A stretch of 6,860 nucleotides of DNA from Chloroflexota bacterium. Its GTDB lineage: Bacteria > Chloroflexota > Limnocylindria > Limnocylindrales > CSP1-4. The stretch is taken from the NCBI GenBank assembly GCA_015661135.1, contig JACVXW010000111.1:1-6860 (forward strand), written 5' to 3'. Every line of letters starts with the position of its first letter. Position 1 is the stretch's first letter. The notes beneath the pieces are model-generated. The model was given only the letters and a program-made list of their open reading frames with translations, ran no database searches and was not told where the DNA came from. Below, piece by piece: positions 1 to 5,264 of this stretch. The translations under genes were made by a program, and so were the position numbers.

Positions 1-618
1 CACCATCCCGATCTGGTCGAGCCCATCCACGCCGTCTACAAGGCGACCGTCGCCGAACGGCCACTGTTCGACTTTCCGCCGGGCACCCTGGCTCATCGAG
101 AGGTCGCGGCCTTCCTGGTGTCCGAGGCGATCGGCTGGCGGATCGTGCCGCCAACTGTCCTCCGGGACGGACCCTTCGGCGAGGGCATGGTTCAGCAGTG
201 GATCCACGCGGATCCGGCCGTCGATCGGGTGGCGATGGTGGTCGCCGAAGATCGGCGGCTGCGCCGAATGGCCGTCTTCGACGCCATCGTGAACAACACG
301 GATCGCAAGGGCGGGCACATCCTCCCGCTGCCGGACGGCCACCTCTTCGGCGTGGACCACGGGGTGACGTTCTCCACCGTGCCGAAGCTGCGAACCGTCT
401 TGTGGGCCTGGCGCGGGACACCGTTCGAGGCCGATGAGGCGGCAGGCCTCGAGCGTGTGCGCGACGGCCTTCGGGCGGATCTCGGCGTCGCGCTCGAGGG
501 CCTCCTGGACCGCTCCGAGGTCAGCGCCACGCGCCGGCGCGTGGCCTCACTCCTCAGGTTCGGCCGGTTCCCGCAGCCGAACCGGCGCTGGCCGGCGGTC
601 CCCTGGCCGCCGTTCTAG
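1..618 (+). CDS. SCO1664-family protein, PI3/4-kinase-like fold (3' part, start lies outside the window)
   Basis: The frame is open from the first base and ends at TAG 616-618, so the N-terminus is cut off by the window edge (205 codons visible). The visible protein matches what I recall of the SCO1664 family, whose members resemble the PI3/PI4-kinase catalytic fold. Seen in order: FDFPPGTLAHREVAAFLVSEA near the left end, then PPTVLRDGPFGEGMVQ, then DAIVNNTDRKGGH (catalytic-loop-like, with Asp-Arg-Lys and His), then GVDHGVTF (equivalent of the metal-binding DFG element), and a family-typical C-terminus PWPPF. The biochemical role is unknown; a kinase activity is only inferred from the fold. 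In actinobacteria this family usually sits beside a histidine-phosphatase-like phosphomutase, a DUF3090 protein and the mycothiol ligase mshC. Upstream partners would lie outside this window, and the downstream neighbour here is a sugar kinase rather than mshC. The conserved C-terminal motif supports the stop being genuine. Confidence 0.85.
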   Translation, partial: HHPDLVEPIHAVYKATVAERPLFDFPPGTLAHREVAAFLVSEAIGWRIVPPTVLRDGPFGEGMVQQWIHADPAVDRVAMVVAEDRRLRRMAVFDAIVNNTDRKGGHILPLPDGHLFGVDHGVTFSTVPKLRTVLWAWRGTPFEADEAAGLERVRDGLRADLGVALEGLLDRSEVSATRRRVASLLRFGRFPQPNRRWPAVPWPPF

Positions 619-654
619 CCGCCGTTCCAGCCACCGTTCCAGGCCACCGTTCCG
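606..654. repeat. Four-copy 12-bp tandem repeat spanning the stop codon of the SCO1664-family gene
   Basis: Four near-identical units are seen: gccgccgttcta (606-617), gccgccgttcca (618-629), gccaccgttcca (630-641), one extra g at 642, and gccaccgttccg (643-654). The first unit encodes the conserved Pro-Pro-Phe end of the upstream protein, and its T at 616 helps form the TAG stop. Units 2-4 lie in the spacer before the kinase. The pattern suggests slippage duplication of the gene's last codons into the intergenic space. No regulatory role is visible. Confidence 0.8.
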
Positions 655-712
655 AGCGCCGCCCGATCGGGCACGATACGCGGGAGCGACGCACCAGAGC
701 GCCGCACGCACG

Positions 713-718
713 AGGAGG
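713..718 (+). promoter_or_regulatory. Shine-Dalgarno of the FGGY kinase
   Basis: A perfect AGGAGG, inside the purine stretch GAGGAGGGG (712-720), lies 6 nt before ATG 725. It fixes the start of the kinase there rather than at any in-frame codon further upstream, where the frame stays open by chance through the preceding gene. Confidence 0.85.
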
Positions 719-724
719 GGCCCT

Positions 725-2284
725 ATGGGCTCGGCCGACCACCTGCTCGCGCTGGACGTCGGGACACAGAGCGTTCGTGCGCTCCTGTTCGACCCGCGCG
801 GCGCGCTCGTGGCGATCGGCCGCGTGCCGGTGGAGCCGTATGTATCGCCGGAGCCCGGCTGGGCGGAGCAGGACCCCGAGGTCTGGTGGACGGCCATCGG
901 CGATGCGTGCCGGCGCCTCTGGGCGGACCCGGCAGCCCGGCCGGATTCCGTGGCCGGGGTCGCGCTGACGACACAGCGGGTCACGGTGGTCGTGTCGGAT
1001 GAGAACGGCACGCCGCTCCGTCCTGCGATCGTCTGGCTGGACCAGCGCCAGACCGAGGGACTGAAGGCCGTCGGCGGCGTCTGGGGCCTCGCGTTTCGGG
1101 CGGCACGTGTCCGGGACACGGTGGCCCGCTTCCAGGCGGACTGCGAGGCCAACTGGATTGAGCGCTTCGAGCCCGGCGTCTGGCGCCGGATCCGGCGGTA
1201 CGGGGTCCTGTCATCGTGGCTCACGGAGCGGCTCGTCGGCCGCTGGGTGGACTCCTCCGCCGCCCAGATCGGCTACCTCCCGTTCGACTTCAAGCGCTCG
1301 CGCTGGGCCGGCCGGCTCGACTGGAAGTGGCAAGTCGCGAACTTCGATCGGGCGTGGCTGCCGGAGCTCGTCGATCCCACAGCGACCCTCGGCGAGCTGA
1401 CGTCTTCGGCGGCGGCCCACCTCGGCGTTGCCGCCGGGACGCCGGTCATCGCCTCCGCCGGGGACAAGCAGGCCGAAGCGCTCGGCGCCGGGGCCGTCAC
1501 GCCGGACGTGGCGGCGCTCTCGTTCGGGACGACCGCGACGATCGGGACGACCCATCGGCGCTATCTCGAGGCGATCCCGCTCCTGCCTCCCTACCCGGCC
1601 GCGATTCCCGGCGCCTGGCTCGTCGAGCTCCAGGTCCTGCGGGGCTTCTGGATGGTGGAGTGGTTCAAGCGTGAGTTCGGCGCGGAGGAGATCGCCCGGG
1701 GAGCGGCCCTGGACGTGCCGCCGGAGGCGCTTTTCGAGGACCTCCTGGCCGCGTCGCCGCCGGGTGCCATGGGCCTCGTCCTCCAGCCGTACTGGATGCC
1801 CGGCGTGCGCTACCCGGGGCCTGAGGCGAAGGGCGCGATCGTCGGCTTCGGCGACGTCCACGGCCGCGCCCATGTCTACCGGGCGATCCTCGAGGGTCTC
1901 GCCTACGGCCTCCGCGAGGGCGCGGAACGGACCGTGAAGAGGAGCGGCGTCCCGATCAGGGAGTTGCGGGTGTCCGGTGGCGGGTCGCAATCCCGGGCGG
2001 CGGTCCAGCTCTTCGCCGACGTCTTCGGGATCCCGGCATCGCGGCCCCACACGCACGAGGCTGCCGGCCTCGGCGCTGCCATCGATGCGGCGCTCGGGCT
2101 CGGCCTGCACCCCGACCCGGAAACCGCCGTCGCCGAGATGGTCCGGATCGGCGAGCGGTTCGACCCGTCACGGGCGTCGAGCGGGATCTACGACGACCTG
2201 TACCGGTCCGTCTACCTGCCGATGTACGAGCGACTTCGTCCGCTCTACCGCGAGATCCGGCGGATCACGGGCTATCCACGCTGA
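725..2284 (+). CDS. FGGY-family carbohydrate kinase (xylulokinase/YgcE-like)
   Basis: This 519-residue protein should phosphorylate a sugar or polyol with ATP in the cytoplasm; length is normal for FGGY kinases. N-terminal FGGY domain: the phosphate-1 loop DVGTQSVRALLFD (residues 11-23), GWAEQDPEVWW (45-55), ALTTQR (80-85) and IVWLDQR (102-108). The likely catalytic base is Asp247 in SAGDKQAEALGAG. The C-terminal domain starts with phosphate-2 motif SFGTTATIGT (266-275), then YRAILEGLAYGLREG (385-399) and the adenosine motif SGGGSQSR (417-424). All expected elements are present, so it looks active. The stretch LQPYWMPGVRYPGPEAKG (353-370) resembles YgcE-like kinases as I remember them, but the substrate cannot be read from sequence; xylulose or another ketose is a guess. 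ATG 725 is chosen because of the strong Shine-Dalgarno. The 3' end overlaps the convergent methyltransferase by 20 bp, leaving no room for a dedicated terminator. No transporter or isomerase for the sugar is adjacent. Confidence 0.9.
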   Translation: MGSADHLLALDVGTQSVRALLFDPRGALVAIGRVPVEPYVSPEPGWAEQDPEVWWTAIGDACRRLWADPAARPDSVAGVALTTQRVTVVVSDENGTPLRPAIVWLDQRQTEGLKAVGGVWGLAFRAARVRDTVARFQADCEANWIERFEPGVWRRIRRYGVLSSWLTERLVGRWVDSSAAQIGYLPFDFKRSRWAGRLDWKWQVANFDRAWLPELVDPTATLGELTSSAAAHLGVAAGTPVIASAGDKQAEALGAGAVTPDVAALSFGTTATIGTTHRRYLEAIPLLPPYPAAIPGAWLVELQVLRGFWMVEWFKREFGAEEIARGAALDVPPEALFEDLLAASPPGAMGLVLQPYWMPGVRYPGPEAKGAIVGFGDVHGRAHVYRAILEGLAYGLREGAERTVKRSGVPIRELRVSGGGSQSRAAVQLFADVFGIPASRPHTHEAAGLGAAIDAALGLGLHPDPETAVAEMVRIGERFDPSRASSGIYDDLYRSVYLPMYERLRPLYREIRRITGYPR

Positions 2285-2932
2285 GGACCGGCCGCTCGAA
2301 GACGAGCAGGCGCCACATCCCCACGGTTGTCGCCGCTACCGGCGCAAGCCCGGCGCCCCGTGCGGCCGCCACCACCCGCTCGTGGGGATGGACATAGGCG
2401 CGGTACTCCGAGCGCGTGAGCCGGTACCAGGTGTTGCCGACCCAGATCCCGAAACGGAAGAGGCGCCACTCGGGCGGAAGCGTGATCGCCAGTCGGCGCC
2501 GCGTCCGCTCGGCCGCCAGGCCCACCAGGGCGTCGACGTCGCCGAAGCAGCACACCACGCGGTCCATCGCGACGAGGTCGGCGGCGTCGATCTCCGGGGC
2601 GAGCTCGACAAAGTTGCCGTAGCGGAAGGTCACCCGGTCGGCCACCCGCGGTGCACGGCCTCCTCTCGGGCCGCCTCCAGGTAGGCCCGGGAGGCGTCGA
2701 CATCCACCGCCCTGGCGGCGCCCCGCTCCAGGAGTTGCTCGTGGATCGCCCCGACACCACCGCCGATGTCCAGGACGGTCAGGCCCTCGGTGCCACCGCT
2801 CGCCAGCGCATCGGCGAGCGCCTGCGAGGCGCGGCCGGGGCCGTTCCGCCTGAATGCCCGCAGCTCCCGCTGGGCGAGCCTGGGATCGAAGGCCTCGTCA
2901 TAACAGGTGCCACCGCAACATGAGTCAGGCAT
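2265..2932 (-). pseudogene. Class I SAM-dependent methyltransferase, one-base frameshift in the middle
   Basis: Two minus-strand frames together make one protein of about 222 residues. The first runs from ATG 2932 to a TGA at 2632-2630; the second continues from about 2645 to TGA 2267-2265. The first part has a Cys-rich start (Cys5, Cys6, Cys10), FRRNGP (27-32), SAM-binding motif I LDIGGGVGAI (54-63) and the acidic VDAS (78-81). The second part begins ADRVTFRYGNFVELAP, then ADLVAMDRVVCCFGD (motif IV region), and a C-terminal half with NTWYRLTRSEYRAYVHPHE. Near 2644-2647 the message reads CGC GGG TGG CC; adding one base (for example C) gives Arg-Gly-Leu-Ala-Asp-Arg-Val and restores the frame. 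The fold somewhat recalls the BchM/ChlM group, but the substrate is unknown. It is either a sequencing error or a recent inactivation; no slippery heptamer is present to suggest programmed shifting. It converges on the kinase gene. Confidence 0.85.
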
Positions 2933-2938
2933 GGACGG

Positions 2939-2944
2939 ACTGTA
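2939..2944 (-). promoter_or_regulatory. Possible -10 element for a leaderless methyltransferase transcript
   Basis: On the minus strand TACAGT (2944-2939) fits the TANNNT -10 consensus and ends 6 nt before the A of ATG 2932, which would place transcription start at or next to the start codon. No Shine-Dalgarno is visible before this ATG, which agrees with a leaderless message, a common arrangement in high-GC actinobacteria. No convincing -35 was found, so this is tentative. Confidence 0.3.
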
Positions 2945-2968
2945 CGCGAGCGCCGAGGGCGCGATGGC

Positions 2969-3004
2969 GGTGCGCGGCGCGATTCCGGTGCGCGGCGCGA
3001 TTCC
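2969..3004. repeat. Perfect 18-bp tandem duplication
   Basis: The unit ggtgcgcggcgcgattcc occurs at 2969-2986 and again at 2987-3004 without mismatch. Degenerate partial copies flank it (ggcgcgatggc just before, ggtac just after), so the array is nearly three units long. It lies 25 to 75 bp upstream of the methyltransferase start and could overlap its promoter. Confidence 0.85.
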
Positions 3005-3054
3005 GGTACGGGGTACAGGCGTGCTGTTGTTGGCAGGCTATGCGCCCGGCGACT

Positions 3055-3096
3055 GAGTGGGTGGCATCCGCGCACGCGGACTGCAATTCCCCACTC
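3055..3096. other. Nested inverted repeat (possible structured RNA or terminator)
   Basis: The outer arms gagtggg (3055-3061) and cccactc (3090-3096) are perfectly complementary. They enclose a second perfect stem, tccgc (3067-3071) with gcgga (3076-3080), around a 4-nt loop. The two stems stack with short asymmetric internal sequences between them. There is no T-tract on either side, so a classic intrinsic terminator is not supported. The function is unknown. Confidence 0.4.
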
Positions 3097-3239
3097 CCAC
3101 ACAGCATGAAGTGGTGCCTTTCATACGCCGGGCGGCTGAACCGCGACAGCGTGGGTGCCGAACTGTCAGAACTCATTCACGGGGCGCATGACCGGCACCC
3201 GGCATGCGGCGCGGCACCGAGGCGCCGCGGCACCCGGGA

Positions 3240-3275
3240 CCGGGCGTAGCCGGGAAGCCTCGGGACTACGCCCGG
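3240..3275 (-). terminator. Inverted repeat at the end of the NEW3-ABC operon (terminator-like, no T-tract)
   Basis: Arms ccgggcgtag (3240-3249) and ctacgcccgg (3266-3275) form a perfect 10-bp stem around a 16-nt loop, in which a short ccg/cgg pair could form. The right arm contains the permease stop codon (3268-3266, TAG). Placement at the last gene of the operon fits a transcription-end or RNA-stabilising hairpin, but there is no U-run after it, so an intrinsic terminator is uncertain. Confidence 0.4.
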
Positions 3276-4291
3276 ACTTCCTGGCGCATGAACCAGATGT
3301 AGGCGGCCGCGAAGCAGACCGCGGTGAGGGCAACGAGGGCGACCACGTGCGGCCAGACCAGCAGGGCGCTCTGGTCGAAGCTGAGGAACTGGCCCTGGGC
3401 CTGCTGCTGGAGCTGGCCCAGCTGGCTGATCGTGGACGGCGTCGAGACCGTGGTCACGTCAGGCCGCATGAGGACGGTCGACGCCTCCTGGTAGAGCGTC
3501 AGCGGCAGGATCCGCAGGACCTGCTCGGACAGGCTCCGCAGGGCGAGGTACTGCTCGTCCGTGGCGGCGGTGGCGAACGGTGCTATCACCCCGGCCACCA
3601 GGCCAACGATCAGCTGGCCGAAGAAGACGATCAGCGCCCAGACGCCAAAGCCGATCAGCGCGGCGTTCGCCGGGCGGCGAATGCGTACCGACAGCAGGAG
3701 CCCGAAGGCGAGCCAGAGGCCCACCCAGACGATCGTCACGACCACCCACAGGAAGAGCCGGATCAGCTCGTCCGCGCCGGGCACGATCCCGAGGCGGACG
3801 ATGCCGAATCCCGAGATGACCCCGACGACCGCGACGAGCACGACGGTGATGACCGCCAGCCCAGCGGCAAACTTGCCGTTCACCACGTCGTCGCGATAGA
3901 TCGGCTGCGACAGGAGCCGGGGCAGCGTTCCGTCCGAGCGCTCGGTGTTGATCGCGTCGAAGCCGAAGGCGACACCGAGCAGTGGGGCCACGATCGCGAC
4001 GAAGGTGATGACGTTGGGGATCGGGTAGTCGCGGGCGGAGGCAAGGAACAGGGCAAGGAAGGCGCCGCGCGCGTCGGTCACCTGGTCCGCGACGGACTTG
4101 ATCGTGTCCGACGCGAAGTAGAGCGGAACCAGGGTCGCTGCGCCCAGGAGTAGCAGCAGGATGAGGAAGCGCGTGCTCTGGAGGTGATCCGCCAGCTCCT
4201 TGCCCGCAACGATCCGCCAGCCGGCCACGCGCGGCCGTGTGGACGGGACCGGCGCGGACGATGTCCTCACCTCGGCCGTCTCGGCCGTCAT
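3266..4291 (-). CDS. ABC-2-type transporter permease, NosY-like (COG1277-type)
   Basis: This 341-residue integral membrane protein is the likely transmembrane half of an ABC transporter. About six membrane segments are visible: roughly residues 42-60, 92-112, 144-166, 177-203, 210-236 and 311-334, with both ends predicted cytoplasmic. After the second helix comes NTERSDGTL (115-123) followed by LLSQPIYRDDVVNGK (126-140), a cytoplasmic signature typical of ABC-2 permeases of the NosY/ABC2_membrane_2 group that contact the ATPase. A loop of about 70 residues between helices 5 and 6 (about 239-310) is probably extracytoplasmic and contains the Gln-rich QLGQLQQQAQGQ. Its ATG overlaps the ATPase stop as ATGA (4291-4288), indicating translational coupling. 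The partner ATPase is broken in this sequence, but the permease frame is intact. The substrate is unknown; the family includes exporters and systems that assist extracytoplasmic maturation. Confidence 0.9.
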   Translation of the reverse strand: MTAETAEVRTSSAPVPSTRPRVAGWRIVAGKELADHLQSTRFLILLLLLGAATLVPLYFASDTIKSVADQVTDARGAFLALFLASARDYPIPNVITFVAIVAPLLGVAFGFDAINTERSDGTLPRLLSQPIYRDDVVNGKFAAGLAVITVVLVAVVGVISGFGIVRLGIVPGADELIRLFLWVVVTIVWVGLWLAFGLLLSVRIRRPANAALIGFGVWALIVFFGQLIVGLVAGVIAPFATAATDEQYLALRSLSEQVLRILPLTLYQEASTVLMRPDVTTVSTPSTISQLGQLQQQAQGQFLSFDQSALLVWPHVVALVALTAVCFAAAYIWFMRQEVRA

Positions 4292-5260
4292 GCCACGGCT
4301 CCAACATGGGTGGGATCTGCGGCCATGCTCGCGACCGCGGTTCGGTAGATGTCCTCGAGGGACGGTTCGAGCTCACGCAGCGAAGTGAGCCGCAGACCGC
4401 GCTGCGCCGCGACGGCGGCGATCTCCTCGCGCACCCGCACGGACTCGGTCGCCGGCCGGACCACGATCCGCCAGGTCCCGGAGGTCGCGTCGAGCGCTGC
4501 GCTCTCGACACCCGCGACGTTGCGGATCGCCTCCGCCGCCCCGGACGGCTCGCCGAGGAAGGTTGCCTCGAGCTGCGCCGCCCCATCACCGAAGCGGACA
4601 GCGAGCTCGGCCACCGTCCCGACCCCGATCAGCCGACCGCTCGAGAAGATCCCGACCCGATCGCAGACGGACTGGACCTGGTCCAACAGGTGGCTGGACA
4701 GCAGGACGGTCATGCCGCGCTCGCGCACGAGCTGCCTCAGCAGGGCGAGGATTTCGACCACGCCGATCGGGTCGATCGAGGCGGTCGGCTCGTCGAGGAT
4801 CAGGACGTCCGGATCCTTGAGCAGCGCGTCGGCGATCCCGAGGCGCTGGAGCATGCCGCGCGAATAGGTGTCCGTCCGTCCGTCGGCCCGGTCGCCGAGG
4901 CCCACCTGGTCGAGGACCACGTTGATGTGCTCCTCCGTCTCGGCGGCCGCGAGGCCGTTGAGGCGGGCGGTGTAGCGGAGGTTCTCGCGGGGGGTCCAGC
5001 CCCACGACGCGGGCACCACCGCCGGTCGGCTCCGTCAGGCCGAGCAGCATGAGGATCGTCGTCGTCTTGCCGGCGCCGTTCTGGCCGAGCAGGCCGAAGA
5101 TCTCGCCGGCCTTGATGTCGAGGTCCAGGCGGTCGACGGCGACGCGGTCGCCGTACACCTTCGTCAGTGCCCGGGTCCGGATGGGCGCGGCGGGCGCCGA
5201 GGCGTCCGACGCGGACCCGGACCGGCGACGCCGGGCCGGGCGTGCGATGGGCGTGGTCAT
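4288..5260 (-). pseudogene. ABC transporter ATP-binding protein with an internal deletion and frameshift removing the Q-loop region
   Basis: The N-terminal part (ATG 5260) has a basic, Ala/Ser-rich lead, the A-loop region LTKVYGDRVAVD (32-43), Walker A GQNGAGKTT (59-67) and GLTEPTGGGARVVGLDP (74-90). The frame then changes near the run of six G at 4989-4994. The remainder resumes as RENLRYTARLNG, followed by the signature YSRGMLQRLG (from 4866), Walker B LILDEPT (4803-4783), the H-loop SSH (His at 4692-4690) and a C-terminal domain ending at 4288. Family members normally have about 25 residues between GLDP and RENL, including the Q-loop segment (of the VGYLP type). Here only 4 nt separate the GAC of Asp89 from the CGC of RENL, so roughly 70-80 bp (2 modulo 3) are missing. 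As sequenced the product would be non-functional. This is more than a homopolymer miscall: either real decay, a collapsed assembly, or both. It starts 4 bp after the NEW3 gene and overlaps the permease by 4 bp. Confidence 0.88.
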
Positions 5261-5264
5261 CGGC

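Larger units (their letters stand above)
2933..3265. other. 333-bp stretch without a supported gene, rich in short repeats
   Basis: This lies between the permease stop and the methyltransferase start. Codon usage of the short open frames here is unlike that of the neighbouring genes, and none has a Shine-Dalgarno or a recognisable product. The stretch holds an 18-bp tandem duplication (2969-3004), a nested hairpin (3055-3096), a GC hairpin (arms gcggcgc 3206-3212 and gcgccgc 3222-3228), three copies of ggcacc (3194, 3213, 3229), and an inverted repeat touching the permease stop (3240-3275). Local base composition is slightly less GC-rich around 3080-3180. Confidence 0.6.

Noticed and set aside
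434..724. In-frame extension of the kinase upstream of ATG 725
   Set aside because: It overlaps the conserved C-terminus of the SCO1664-family gene, has Arg/Ser-rich shadow composition, and ATG 725 has a perfect AGGAGG at 6-nt spacing and begins the FGGY fold directly.
1211..2110. Minus-strand open frame of 299 codons inside the kinase
   Set aside because: Antisense shadow of a GC-rich gene; Arg/Gly/Asp-rich, no recognisable domain, no Shine-Dalgarno.
2630..2650. Programmed ribosomal frameshift in the methyltransferase
   Set aside because: No X XXY YYZ slippery heptamer at the junction, and the shift occurs in a conserved part of the fold where a normal fused protein is expected.
3055..3096. 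tRNA-like gene
   Set aside because: Too short, no T-loop or anticodon arm consensus; only two nested stems.
2925..3176. Minus-strand open frame of 83 codons in the noncoding gap
   Set aside because: No Shine-Dalgarno, codon usage unlike the neighbours, ends in the 18-bp repeats as repeated Arg/Ala/His, overlaps the methyltransferase start, no known family.
3155..4153. Plus-strand open frame of 332 codons across the permease
   Set aside because: Antisense shadow: the product is a low-complexity Asp/Glu/Arg/Gln-rich chain mirroring membrane codons; the minus-strand permease has clear family motifs.
4288..5019. Separate short ABC protein starting at GTG 5019
   Set aside because: No Shine-Dalgarno, lacks Walker A, and begins within the DNA encoding the upstream part of the same ATPase; it is the 3' fragment of the broken gene.
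4237..5052. Plus-strand open frame of 271 codons across the ATPase
   Set aside because: Antisense to Walker B, the signature and the H-loop of the real ATPase; no domain of its own.
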